Assembly: GCA_964452915.1 (NCBI GenBank)
Contig: CAYVNW010000006.1
Coordinates: forward strand, 1 to 64,000
Length of the DNA: 64,000 nt
Direction of reading: 5' to 3'
DNA from: Colivivens sp964452915
Lineage (GTDB): Bacteria; Bacteroidota; Bacteroidia; Bacteroidales; Bacteroidaceae
Part shown: one piece after another, positions 37,970-46,786 of the stretch
How the letters are laid out: the number at the start of each line of letters is the position of its first letter
Position numbering within the stretch: the stretch's first letter is position 1
Made by a program: the position numbers and the translations under genes
The notes under the pieces: generated by a model
Database searches by the model: none
Seen by the model: the letters and a program-made list of their open reading frames with translations, nothing else
What the model was told of the DNA's origin: nothing

Positions 37970-39436
37970 ATGAGACAAGCCCTTGTTTCCTTTGTTTGTG
38001 GAATTTATCTCACAGATCTCTTTATTGGCACTATAGGATGGAGTTTAAACTCACAGTTAATCGTGCTTGTGCTGCTTGATATCACATTGATACTGCTTTA
38101 TAAATTGAGAGCTGTTTATGCTTATGCACTCGTCACATACTTGTTTTGTCTTGTACTTGGCTCCACTATGTTACGTGTGAGATACAATGAAGTCCGGTAT
38201 GGAGTTTCACGTCAGACACACGACATTCAAGGAGTCGTCATTGAAGAACCAATAGCTAAGAAAAAAACCGTTGCTGTGAAACTAAGAACCGACAGTGGTG
38301 CGTTGGTGATTGTATATCTGATACCCAAATACAAACTCAACATAGGCGATCACATTAGCGCCCATTCCAATTATGGAATGTCGCCAACTTGTACATTAGA
38401 CAATAAAGACTCTGTATATGAGGAATATCATAAATACTTATTCTATCAAAGTTTCTCTGCTACTTGTTATGTTGGTGACTCGTGGGAAAAAGCAGACGGC
38501 AAAAAGAGAAACAGCCTATATACAAAGTTGCATTCATTGCAACAAGATATGATAAAAGAATATAATAAAGCAGGATTCACAGGCGATGAAGGAGCAGTAA
38601 TAGAAGCGATGACGACAGGAAGCAGTAATCATGTATCCAAACAACTGAGACGACGATTCTCCAGCTCGGGTATAAGTCATATACTGGCTCTATCAGGCTT
38701 TCACCTTTCGATAATATATATGTTGCTCGAACTGTTCCTTTTCAATTCGTTCATGCCGTTAAAGTGGCGGCTCATATCACGCTTGATTACAATTGTATTC
38801 ATAGCGGCATATGTTATGATCGCCGGAGCACCTCCCTCGCTTGTAAGAGCCGCAATTATGTGTTGTGCAATGATTGTCAGTCAGATGTTCCGCAGGAAGA
38901 TTAACAGTCTCGACACACTTGTATTCACGGCTATGGCAATGCTATTATGGAATCCTCTACTTTTATTTAACGTGGGGTTTCAACTCTCATTCCTTTCTAT
39001 GTTAGGATTAATCACTATGGGGAGCCAGCTATACAACATATTAACCATAAAGAACCCGATCGTACGGAAAGTAACAAGTAGCGTATCATCAACAATAATA
39101 TGCAATGCTTTTACCCTTCCTTTAGTCGCTTACTATTTTGGCACTATTCCTCTTTTGGCCATAGCGAGCAATTTGTTGGCTGGTGTCCTTTCTATGATTC
39201 TGCTTTTCCTTGCCGCATTGTGGTGGTTGTTTGCGTTATGTCATTCCATTCAGCAACTGACAGGCACACTGCTTATGCATACTTCCGCACTTTTAACCGG
39301 CATGACAAATTATATAACATTTGTTGACTGGGCAACAATTGAATGGCATCCGAACAAAACAGGAGTAGCATTATGTTATTTGCTGCTGATTGTCATGTAT
39401 ATTTTTTTACGCCGGTTCAAGATTCTGCCAACATAA
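37970..39436 (+). CDS. comEC: ComEC/Rec2-type membrane channel without metallo-beta-lactamase domain
   Basis: The start at 37970 (MRQALVSFVCGIYL) is chosen; the upstream in-frame ATG at 37934 lies inside the terminator hairpin. The 488-residue protein has an N-terminal region with membrane helices and an OB-like part (about 1-165) and a competence domain (about 195-480) with LSGFHLSIIYML and GAPPSLVRAAIM. ComEC carries single-stranded DNA across the inner membrane in natural transformation. The usual C-terminal metallo-beta-lactamase domain is absent. It converges on ybeY with a 20-bp overlap of the 3' ends. Loss of the C-terminal domain seems real because no frameshift is visible. Confidence 0.88.
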   Translation: MRQALVSFVCGIYLTDLFIGTIGWSLNSQLIVLVLLDITLILLYKLRAVYAYALVTYLFCLVLGSTMLRVRYNEVRYGVSRQTHDIQGVVIEEPIAKKKTVAVKLRTDSGALVIVYLIPKYKLNIGDHISAHSNYGMSPTCTLDNKDSVYEEYHKYLFYQSFSATCYVGDSWEKADGKKRNSLYTKLHSLQQDMIKEYNKAGFTGDEGAVIEAMTTGSSNHVSKQLRRRFSSSGISHILALSGFHLSIIYMLLELFLFNSFMPLKWRLISRLITIVFIAAYVMIAGAPPSLVRAAIMCCAMIVSQMFRRKINSLDTLVFTAMAMLLWNPLLLFNVGFQLSFLSMLGLITMGSQLYNILTIKNPIVRKVTSSVSSTIICNAFTLPLVAYYFGTIPLLAIASNLLAGVLSMILLFLAALWWLFALCHSIQQLTGTLLMHTSALLTGMTNYITFVDWATIEWHPNKTGVALCYLLLIVMYIFLRRFKILPT

Positions 39437-39836
39437 TAAGTGCGCGGTTCTCTGCAGCCTCCATAATTGCACGTTCGCCAGGACCTTTGTCGTTGATGCC
39501 ACACAAGTGGAGTATGCCGTGTATCATTACCCGATTCAATTCATCTGCAAATGCCGTATGTTGCTGCTTAGAATTTGACGAGACTGTGTCTATACTGATA
39601 AATAAATCACCACTTATAGTTTTTCCCGTTGAATAATCGAACGTTATTATGTCAGTATAATAATCATGTTGCAGGTATTTGCGGTTCACATCAAGTATTT
39701 TCTCATCATTACAGAAAACGTACCCAATGTCACCAACAATTTTAGCATATGAGGCAGCGACGCGTCTTACCCAATCTTGTACCTTTTGCTGGTTGATGCG
39801 AGGCATTTCAACACCATCACATTGAAAGCTTATCAT
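39417..39836 (-). CDS. ybeY: Endoribonuclease YbeY
   Basis: YbeY is a zinc-dependent endoribonuclease needed for 16S rRNA maturation and ribosome quality control. The 139-residue protein carries HGILHLCGIND, where two histidines are metal ligands. The third ligand, histidine in E. coli (HGxLHLxGxDH), is aspartate here, as I recall for Bacteroidetes members. The segment YLQHDYYTDIITFDYS is also typical. It overlaps ctpA by 20 bp at its start and comEC by 20 bp at its end. It is the last gene of the parE-coaD-ctpA-ybeY operon. Confidence 0.9.
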   Translation of the reverse strand: MISFQCDGVEMPRINQQKVQDWVRRVAASYAKIVGDIGYVFCNDEKILDVNRKYLQHDYYTDIITFDYSTGKTISGDLFISIDTVSSNSKQQHTAFADELNRVMIHGILHLCGINDKGPGERAIMEAAENRALIMLAES

Positions 39837-41418
39837 AGTAACCGTCCTCCTTTATGGTCGCAACACCTTTATTATAGATTTCGTTTGCATTATTGTAAAT
39901 CTGATAATATCCGTTCATATCCCATATATTGCGCGCTATAAGAGCTTTTAGCTGAAGTTTCAGCAAAGGCATTGAACGTTCAAGCAATGAATCGGTATAT
40001 ACTATCTCTGCCTTTTTTGCAAGGTCGAGAAGGAGATCAATAACATCTTGCCCGACTTCATACGAAGATTGGAAGTCAGAGAACGTCTTATAGTCTTTTG
40101 TAAGGCGTTTGCGGTTCTTCTCTGTATACCTCAAGCATGTTTGTATGACGCAGCTTTTTGCAAGCAGTTCACGATGTAACTGTGTATACATTGTTGTGTC
40201 AAGAGGAACATAGACATCCGGCATTATTCCTCCACCTCCATACACTACACGATGATTTTTCAGCGTGGTAAACTTTAGAGAATCGGCAAAGTGTATGCTG
40301 TCAGGATTTGTCAGCTCACCACTATTCAATCTGTCAAGCATATCCTTGTTGTAGTCTTCGGAGTGTCCTTTCTCAAAAGGTTTCTGAATGCATCTGCCTG
40401 AAGGGCTGTAATAATGCGCAGTAGTCAGACGGATCATGGATCCGTCAGGCAATTCGATGGGGCGTTGTACCAGTCCTTTTCCAAACGAGCGCCGCCCGAC
40501 AACCAGGCCACGGTCGTTATCCTGTATGGCACCAGTTACAATTTCGGATGCAGACGCTGTATAACTGTCTATCAATACCACAACCTTACCAGTACGCATA
40601 AAACCTGTTCCGTCAGCTCTGTATTCCCGTCGTGGCATAGCACGGCCCTCGGTAAAGACGATCAAATCGCCTTTATCAAGGAACTCGTTGCTTATTTCGA
40701 CTGCTGCCTGCAAATATCCTCCACCATTTGCCTGCAAGTCGAGTACAAGATCAGTCATACCTTGATCTTTCAGTTTATGTAAAGCGCTGACAAACTCCTG
40801 ATGAGTTGTTGCTCCAAAATTGTTTATCCGTATATACCCAGTAGTAGGGTCGATCATATATGATGCATCAATTGAGAATACAGGAATCTTATCACGAGTC
40901 ACAACAAAATAATGTAAGCCCTTCACACCATCACGCATTATGCCCAACTTTACTTTCGACCCTTTCGGACCACGCAGTCTGCACTTTATTTCATCGTTTG
41001 TTAGTTTCTGTCCTGCAATTGAAGTATCATTAACCGTAATAATACGGTCTCCTGCAATAATTCCAACACGTTCTGAAGGTCCGTCACTTACCGGTTGCAC
41101 CACAACCAATGTGTCTTCTACCATATTATATTGTACACCTATACCCTCAAAATTACCTTCAAGCGGTTCGGTCAGTGATTTCACTTCCTTTGCAGGCGTA
41201 TAAGCAGAATGTGGATCGAGCTGTTTAAGCATGCCATTAATAGCATCCTCAACTATTTTATTTTCGTCCACACTGTCAACATAAATCTGATTGATTGCAG
41301 ACTCTGCTAAAATCAATTTGTGCAAAGGACTGTTTAGAAATGGATTTGCAGCATGATCTTGTGCTATCATGCACGCTGTAAACATCCACAACAGGACTGA
41401 TTGTAATAATTTGTTCAT
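39817..41418 (-). CDS. S41 family C-terminal processing peptidase
   Basis: The 533-residue protein starts with a signal peptide (about 1-20). It then has a helical region, a PDZ domain (about 85-165; VQPVSDGPSERVGIIAGDRI) and the S41 catalytic domain with the Ser-Lys dyad Ser289 (SYTASASE) and Lys314 (FGKGLVQ). The C-terminal 130 residues are helical. Such periplasmic proteases trim C-termini of envelope proteins. It overlaps coaD by 4 bp at its start and ybeY by 20 bp at its end. Confidence 0.92.
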   Translation of the reverse strand: MNKLLQSVLLWMFTACMIAQDHAANPFLNSPLHKLILAESAINQIYVDSVDENKIVEDAINGMLKQLDPHSAYTPAKEVKSLTEPLEGNFEGIGVQYNMVEDTLVVVQPVSDGPSERVGIIAGDRIITVNDTSIAGQKLTNDEIKCRLRGPKGSKVKLGIMRDGVKGLHYFVVTRDKIPVFSIDASYMIDPTTGYIRINNFGATTHQEFVSALHKLKDQGMTDLVLDLQANGGGYLQAAVEISNEFLDKGDLIVFTEGRAMPRREYRADGTGFMRTGKVVVLIDSYTASASEIVTGAIQDNDRGLVVGRRSFGKGLVQRPIELPDGSMIRLTTAHYYSPSGRCIQKPFEKGHSEDYNKDMLDRLNSGELTNPDSIHFADSLKFTTLKNHRVVYGGGGIMPDVYVPLDTTMYTQLHRELLAKSCVIQTCLRYTEKNRKRLTKDYKTFSDFQSSYEVGQDVIDLLLDLAKKAEIVYTDSLLERSMPLLKLQLKALIARNIWDMNGYYQIYNNANEIYNKGVATIKEDGYYDKLSM

Positions 41419-41876
41419 CGCAAGTACTTTTTTATGTCTGATGGTAAGAACATACTGACATCCTTACCATATTTGATTAGTTCTCTTACAATACTTGAAC
41501 TGATGCTTGCATACCGCTCTTCAGTGAAGAGTAGTATTGTATCTATACCGGTCAGGCTTCGGTTGATATCAGCCATCCGCCGTTCGTACTCAAAGTCTTT
41601 TATATCTCTGACACCTCTTACGAGCGCCGATACTCCTATCTGATTTGCAAAATCGGTTGTCAATCCATCGTAATGTATAACTGTTACTCTTGGCTCATTA
41701 CTGTAAATACCTTTTATATAATTAAGTCTGTCATTTAAATTCAACAAGGCATGCTTATCTGAATTAACACCTATAGCGACAACGACTTCATCAAACAAAC
41801 GGAGCGTGCGATCAACTATTGACTTGTGGCCTAACGTAAAAGGATCGAAACTTCCCGCAAATAGAACCTTTGTCAT
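41415..41876 (-). CDS. coaD: Phosphopantetheine adenylyltransferase CoaD
   Basis: CoaD makes dephospho-CoA from 4'-phosphopantetheine and ATP (fourth step of CoA synthesis, cytoplasm). The 153-residue protein has the nucleotidyltransferase motif GSFDPFTLGHKSIVDR (T-x-G-H) near the start, DFANQIG..LVRGVRDIKDFEYERRMADIN and SSSIVRELIKYGKDV near the end, matching the ISSTxVRE motif. Length is normal. It overlaps parE and ctpA by 4 bp each. Confidence 0.96.
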   Translation of the reverse strand: MTKVLFAGSFDPFTLGHKSIVDRTLRLFDEVVVAIGVNSDKHALLNLNDRLNYIKGIYSNEPRVTVIHYDGLTTDFANQIGVSALVRGVRDIKDFEYERRMADINRSLTGIDTILLFTEERYASISSSIVRELIKYGKDVSMFLPSDIKKYLR

Positions 41877-43843
41877 AATGAATCCTCCTCCTTCATTTCA
41901 GTATCTGCTTCAGGTTTATCCTCCTCAATTACGAGATTGTTTATGATAAAACTCTGACGCTCCATTGTATTTTTACCCATATAATATTTAAGCAACTCCG
42001 GAACTTTATCAGTTTTCCTCAGTGTAACTTGCTCCAGCCGAATATCGGGGCCAATGAAATTTTTGAATTCATCAGGCGAGATCTCGCCAAGTCCTTTGAA
42101 TCGTGTTATTTCAGGTTCTGGACCAAGCAAATGTATAGCATTCTTCCTTTCCTCCTCTGAATAACAATACAATGTAATAAAATCATTTTTATCATCGGGC
42201 TTGCCTTTCATCAGTTCTTCAAGAGCTGCCTTCTTTATACGTTTTTTTCTGTTTCGTACCCGAAACAGTGGCGTTTGTAGGATATAGACATGTCCTTTTC
42301 TAATCAGTTCCGGAAAGAACTGCAAGAAGAAGGTGATCATAAGCAGGCGTATATGCATTCCGTCTACATCGGCATCAGTTGCCACAATTACTTTATTATA
42401 TCTCAGGCCATCTATTCCATCTTCAATATTCAGTGCAGCTTGAAGCAGATTAAACTCCTCATTCTCATAAACTACTTTCTTTGTCAACCCATATGCATTA
42501 AGTGGCTTCCCGAGCAGTGAAAACACTGCTTGAGTCTCCACATCACGGCTTTTCGTGATGCTACCGCTCGCTGAGTCACCTTCTGTAATAAAGATACTAC
42601 TGTCTTCTTTTTTGTCGCCCTTCAAGTCATTGAGATGCACACGGCAATCACGCAACTTCCTATTGTGCAGATTTGCTTTCTTAGCCCGCTCGCGTGCGAG
42701 TTTGGTCACACCCGCGATTGCCTTACGCTCACGTTCATTATCAAGAATTTTTTGCTGTATGATTTCAGCCACATCAAGATTCTTATGGAGATAATTATCC
42801 ACCTCTGTCTTTATGAAATCACCTACAAACTTATTAACGCTTATGCCTCCGTTGGGCTCCATAGTGAGCGAGCCAAGTTTAATCTTTGTCTGACTCTCAA
42901 ATTGTGGTTCTTGTATATTGATAGCTATCGCAGCGACAATTCCGTTTCGTATATCTACATACTCATAGTTCTTATTAAAGAATTCTTTGATCGTTCGTGC
43001 TATGTGTTCCTTAAACGCACTTTGATGTGTGCCGCCTTGCGATGTATGCTGACCATTAACAAACGAATGATATTCTTCACCATATTGTTCGTTAGTATGC
43101 GTGAACGCAATCTCTATATCTTCACCCTTCAGATGGATTATGTCATACAGGGGTTTGGTGTCCATCGTGTCTATCAATAAGTCCTTAAGGCCGTTACGAC
43201 TTATAATTCGCCTTCCATTGTAATATATTTCAAGACCAGTGTTTAGATATGTATAGTTCCTGAGCATTGTCTCAACGAACTCAGTCTGGAATTGATAATT
43301 CAGAAACAACGTGTCATCAGGTTCAAAATATACATAAGTACCAGACTCCTCATGTGATTCTTCTGTTACATCGCTCTGCAATACTCCTCTCTCGAACTTT
43401 GCTATACGTACTTTACCATCCCTGTAACTGCGGACCTCATAAGTGGAACTCAACGCATTTACAGCCTTCGAGCCGACACCATTCAATCCAACACTCTTCT
43501 TGAATGCCTTCGAATCATATTTTCCACCTGTGTTCAGCATGCTGACAGCCTCAATTAACTTTCCCTGTGGAATTCCACGTCCGAAATCTCGCACACTGAC
43601 TGCCTTTCCACCGGAAATCTCTACCTCAATGCGTTTGCCTGCATTCATTTTGAACTCGTCGATGGAGTTATCAATAGTTTCCTTCAGCAATACATATATA
43701 CCATCTTCTTCATGCGAGCCGTCGCCCAACCGTCCTATATACATACCTGGACGGGTGCGCACGTGCTCCATATCACTTAAATGACGTATATTCTCGTCTG
43801 TATACTCTACACTGTTTATTTTATTTTCTTGATCCTCTGCCAT
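41873..43843 (-). CDS. parE: DNA topoisomerase IV subunit B (ParE)
   Basis: ParE is the ATPase and Toprim subunit of topoisomerase IV, which decatenates chromosomes. The 656-residue protein has the GHKL ATPase motifs (ETIDNSIDEF, RDFGRGIPQG, VGLNGVGSKAVNALS), the transducer region, and Toprim motifs EGDSASGSI and DADVDGMHIRLLM. It is closer to ParE than to GyrB because of its length and HVRTRPGMYIG start; GyrB from this phylum would have a longer insert, so I accept ParE with some doubt. No parC follows; coaD overlaps by 4 bp. The gene begins the coaD-ctpA-ybeY group. Confidence 0.9.
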   Translation of the reverse strand: MAEDQENKINSVEYTDENIRHLSDMEHVRTRPGMYIGRLGDGSHEEDGIYVLLKETIDNSIDEFKMNAGKRIEVEISGGKAVSVRDFGRGIPQGKLIEAVSMLNTGGKYDSKAFKKSVGLNGVGSKAVNALSSTYEVRSYRDGKVRIAKFERGVLQSDVTEESHEESGTYVYFEPDDTLFLNYQFQTEFVETMLRNYTYLNTGLEIYYNGRRIISRNGLKDLLIDTMDTKPLYDIIHLKGEDIEIAFTHTNEQYGEEYHSFVNGQHTSQGGTHQSAFKEHIARTIKEFFNKNYEYVDIRNGIVAAIAINIQEPQFESQTKIKLGSLTMEPNGGISVNKFVGDFIKTEVDNYLHKNLDVAEIIQQKILDNERERKAIAGVTKLARERAKKANLHNRKLRDCRVHLNDLKGDKKEDSSIFITEGDSASGSITKSRDVETQAVFSLLGKPLNAYGLTKKVVYENEEFNLLQAALNIEDGIDGLRYNKVIVATDADVDGMHIRLLMITFFLQFFPELIRKGHVYILQTPLFRVRNRKKRIKKAALEELMKGKPDDKNDFITLYCYSEEERKNAIHLLGPEPEITRFKGLGEISPDEFKNFIGPDIRLEQVTLRKTDKVPELLKYYMGKNTMERQSFIINNLVIEEDKPEADTEMKEEDSL

Positions 43844-43934
43844 GTATTATCTTCAGTTTCCTAATCCTTCATATCCAATGCTTATAGCTGGTTGCAGTAA
43901 TATTCCGGTGGTTTTACGAACCAAATACCATATG

Positions 43935-45071
43935 TTATAATAGTTTCTTAAAACATCTTCTACGCTTATGTTGCCTTCGTTCAAAATATATCCATTGCGA
44001 CTGCACCTTTGAATTTACCTCCAATTCAGGATTCGTCTCCACGTATTTGTAACCTTCGGAAATATAGTTCGGCAACAGATCGTAGAACAACACCGCATTT
44101 ACTCCCTTGCCTTGATATTCAGGCAATAGCCCGACAAGCATCAAGTCGAGAGTGTCGGGTTTCTTCCATTTCAACGCTTTAAGCAAATAGAACCATCCTA
44201 TCGGGAACAGTTTGCCCTTAGCCTTTTGAAGAGCTTTCGAGAGTGACGGCATTGAGATTCCTACACATATCAATTTCCCTTTTGAGTCTGTTATGATTGA
44301 AACAAGTTTCAAATCAATAAATGGTATGTATATTTTCACATAATGGTCTATCTGTTTGTCACTCAATTCAGAATATCCAAACAATGGTTTAAAAGCCTCA
44401 TTGATTACTTGAAAGATCTCTCTACCATAATCATTGCGTAACTTCCTTCTTGACTTGTACCTTTTTATTTGTAATCCATACTTTTCGATTACTATTTTTG
44501 CTATCCTTGTCAGACGCTCCGGTACCCCTGTATCTCTCGGCACTGTCATAAGCAATTCTATCCAATCTGCTTCTTTTTCAAATCCAAGAGCCTCCATATG
44601 TTTAGGGTAATACGGGTAGTTGTATATAGTAGCATTCGTGCCAAGCTCCTCGAATCCCTCGACCAACATGCCTTCTGCATCCATATCGGTAAATCCCAAT
44701 GGTCCTTGAATTGTATCCATGCCCTGCTTTTTGCCCCATGTAGCCACAGCATCAATCAAAGCTTTACTGACATCCATATCATCGATAAAATCAATATACC
44801 CAAAACGAACCATTTTCTGTTTCCATCGTTCGTTGGCCTTCCTGTTGATTATACCTGCGATCCTGCCTACAATCACGCCATCCGTATATGCAAGATAATA
44901 TATTGCATCACAAAATTCCATGGCAGGATTTTTGTCCGAAAACGTATCAAGCATGTCCTCATAGATGTCAGGCACTGAGTATGGATTATCTTTATACAAC
45001 TCGTAATTAAACCGGATGAATTTCTTTAATTCATTCTTCGTCTCTACCTGTTTTATTACAACTTTACCCAT
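43935..45071 (-). CDS. GNAT-like protein of a Bacteroidetes family
   Basis: The 378-residue protein has two GNAT-like halves. The N-terminal segment ELKKFIRFNYELYKDNPYSVPDIYEDMLDTF and the acetyl-CoA-binding-like motif DLMLVGLLPEYQGKGVNAVLFYDLLPNYI (about 315-345) support an acyltransferase fold. The ending YVETNPELEVNSKVQSQW followed by KRRRCFKKLL is typical of this family. Substrate is unknown. It may be cotranscribed with parE, 91 bp downstream, as no good promoter is seen between them. Its own -7 element is at 45092-45099. Confidence 0.8.
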   Translation of the reverse strand: MGKVVIKQVETKNELKKFIRFNYELYKDNPYSVPDIYEDMLDTFSDKNPAMEFCDAIYYLAYTDGVIVGRIAGIINRKANERWKQKMVRFGYIDFIDDMDVSKALIDAVATWGKKQGMDTIQGPLGFTDMDAEGMLVEGFEELGTNATIYNYPYYPKHMEALGFEKEADWIELLMTVPRDTGVPERLTRIAKIVIEKYGLQIKRYKSRRKLRNDYGREIFQVINEAFKPLFGYSELSDKQIDHYVKIYIPFIDLKLVSIITDSKGKLICVGISMPSLSKALQKAKGKLFPIGWFYLLKALKWKKPDTLDLMLVGLLPEYQGKGVNAVLFYDLLPNYISEGYKYVETNPELEVNSKVQSQWIYFERRQHKRRRCFKKLL

Positions 45072-45091
45072 ATATTTCTATTATGAATTGA

Positions 45092-45099
45092 CAAAGTTA
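45092..45099 (-). promoter_or_regulatory. -7 promoter element for the GNAT-like gene
   Basis: On the minus strand TAACTTTG, 21 bp before the start at 45071. The -33 position (45116-45120) reads TTTAG, a weak match. Confidence 0.55.
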
Positions 45100-45290
45100 C
45101 AAAAAAAAATATTGACTAAAGACCATTTTATGATTATTAACTAAGTGCCTGTCACCAACTGAATGTCTGTAGTCGTACATTACTGACATAAGTGACAAAG
45201 TAAGCAAGCCAAACGGACAGACGAGATCTTCCGGCTTTGAATTCCTCATGTTCCGCAGTGTACTTTGCAGGACACCATGGCAGTATCGGG

Positions 45291-45315
45291 CTAATCAGGC
45301 CAATCAGTCTAATCA
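45291..45315. repeat. 9-bp periodic motif
   Basis: CTAATCA (45291), CCAATCA (45300) and CTAATCA (45309) follow at 9-bp intervals. Short and imperfect; it could be chance. Confidence 0.45.
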
Positions 45316-45475
45316 AATCAATGTTAGTCAATAAAAGTAAAGTTTAACCGAGGAAATCTGCATTGAGAATAAGCTTTTGATCGTTTCAACCTGCATTATA
45401 ATTGTGGCTTCAAGCAGTCATCTTAAAATGTTAGGTCACAGGAACGTTCGCTATATAAACGCTCACTCATTCATT

Positions 45476-45519
45476 GTCTGGCATTTGCCAGACGATTGTT
45501 GGGCATTTGCCCAACAATA
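45476..45519. repeat. 22-bp periodic array E: two covarying hairpins
   Basis: GTCTGGC-ATTT-GCCAGAC (45476-45493) is followed 22 bp later by GTTGGGC-ATTT-GCCCAAC (45498-45515, extended by ATT/AAT to 45495-45518). Both have the same ATTT loop. The stems differ at two positions per arm, and both changes are compensated (C:G to T:A and T:A to G:C). Confidence 0.85.
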
Positions 45520-45712
45520 AGTGGATGAACAGGTTCAAGCAGCCATCCATTATCATAAAGTCCACTTATTAAAGCTGCTACTCTCCAAAAGGGCTCCATA
45601 TTGATCATCGTTATAACCGCAAACGGATGTTGCCAAGAAGGCAAACAAAAGGGGTGGCAACTTGCATGCTCCCCCCCCGGCTATGTACTAATACATAAAC
45701 ACTTTTCAACAT

Positions 45713-45732
45713 TGATATTGTCGTCAATATCA
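45713..45732 (-). terminator. Possible terminator of the esterase gene
   Basis: TGATATTG and CAATATCA flank TCGT, an 8-bp stem overlapping the esterase stop codon at 45730. No T tract follows on the minus strand, so it may be just an inverted repeat. Confidence 0.35.
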
Positions 45733-46680
45733 GTGTTTCGTAGAGTGCTTGCGCACATCATCAAGAAAATCTGTCATTTTCTTGAGATTTGCCTCAGAAT
45801 ACATTCCCATTCCGTGTCCGCCTTCTGGCTCAAGAGTAAGTTCTGTCTTAACTCCGGCCGACTTCAGCTTACCATACAACGTTTCACCTTGAGTATAAGG
45901 AACGACGTTATCCTTCTTACCATGGAAGACGATAGTCGGAGGGTCGTTTTTATCTATATATGTAGTTGTGCTTAGCGAGCGATACTTATCGGCAGCCACA
46001 TCACGACTTTCTCCAATAAGTGCATTCTCTGGTGCATTATCACCGGCAAATGATGTAGAGAAATCAATTGGTCCGGACCACACACATGCAGCATCGACTG
46101 CACTACTTTGGGATGTATATTGCCCAAGAGACCCTTCAAGATCAATTACCTCATTGCCAATGGTATCAGTTTTAGTTCCACTTGTCGCTGCAGTAATCGA
46201 AGCGAGATGTCCTCCGGATGAAAAGCCCGATATCGCAATGAATGATGTGTCAAACTTGTATTTCTTCGCTTCGCCACGAACAAAACGTATTACAGCTTTG
46301 ATATCATGAATTTGTGCAGGCCATTTGGCATCCATACTTGAGCGATGATTTGGACAAACTACCGCATAGCCGTCATCGAGAAGAGCCTTTACAATAGTCC
46401 CTATATCAGCCATGCCCTTGCTATTGTTGCTAAACCACGCGCTTCCATAGATATGAATGACTACAGGGTAAGAGTCTTTTACTTGTTTAGGCAAATAGAT
46501 GTCGCATGTGTGATACGCATTATTGTCACCTGCATAATTCACATCTTTCCATTCCTGAGATGTCTCGATGTTATTCTGCACCTGAACTCCCCCAAACCCA
46601 GGGAAACCGCCACCAGGCTGTGCTGTAATCTGCAGTGCACATACAAACGCCGCACTTAATACTGTCGATTTTAGTTTCAT
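45730..46680 (-). CDS. Secreted alpha/beta-hydrolase esterase (BD-FAE-like)
   Basis: The 316-residue protein has a signal peptide (ending ITAQ), a short glycine-rich linker (PGGGFPGFGG) and an alpha/beta-hydrolase domain. The oxyanion motif VVIHIYGSAWFSNNSKG replaces the usual HGGxW, the nucleophile elbow is SGFSSGGH (serine at about 156), and the acid and base lie in HGKKDNVVP and GGHGMGMY. It resembles BD-FAE-type feruloyl or acetylxylan esterases of gut Bacteroidetes. The HGG motif is altered to YGS, which could change specificity. It follows the 1137-residue protein behind a terminator. Its promoter is not clear in the 46681-46786 gap. Confidence 0.85.
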   Translation of the reverse strand: MKLKSTVLSAAFVCALQITAQPGGGFPGFGGVQVQNNIETSQEWKDVNYAGDNNAYHTCDIYLPKQVKDSYPVVIHIYGSAWFSNNSKGMADIGTIVKALLDDGYAVVCPNHRSSMDAKWPAQIHDIKAVIRFVRGEAKKYKFDTSFIAISGFSSGGHLASITAATSGTKTDTIGNEVIDLEGSLGQYTSQSSAVDAACVWSGPIDFSTSFAGDNAPENALIGESRDVAADKYRSLSTTTYIDKNDPPTIVFHGKKDNVVPYTQGETLYGKLKSAGVKTELTLEPEGGHGMGMYSEANLKKMTDFLDDVRKHSTKH

Positions 46681-46724
46681 ATAAAAACGTTTTAATGTAT
46701 AATAAAAAATATAATCACCTAACT

Positions 46725-46773
46725 AAAACCCCGTCCAATGTGGAGTTAACTCGCACAAAGGGCGGGGCTTTTA
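46725..46773 (-). terminator. Terminator downstream of the 1137-aa protein
   Basis: CCCCGTCC and GGGCGGGG form an outer 8-bp stem (one G:T pair); inside, TGTGGAG and CTC-G-CACA continue the hairpin around TTAA. A/T runs flank both ends (AAAA and CTTTT), so it could work in both directions. On the minus strand it is followed by TTTTAG. Confidence 0.75.
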
Positions 46774-46786
46774 TAGAATTATGATA

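Larger units (their letters stand above)
45100..45729. other. Gene-free segment with hairpins and short repeats
   Basis: About 630 bp without a supported gene between divergent transcription on the left (GNAT-like, minus) and the esterase end. It holds a 9-bp periodic motif (45291-45315), the covarying hairpin pair of array E (45476-45519), a TGAAC-AG-GTTCA palindrome at 45526-45537, a run of eight C near 45671 and an inverted repeat at 45713-45732. ORF 45601-45975 on the plus strand is antisense to the esterase and not coding. Confidence 0.7.

Noticed and set aside
45601..45975. 124-codon plus-strand ORF
   Set aside because: Most of it is antisense to the esterase gene; the remaining part has low-complexity C runs and no features.
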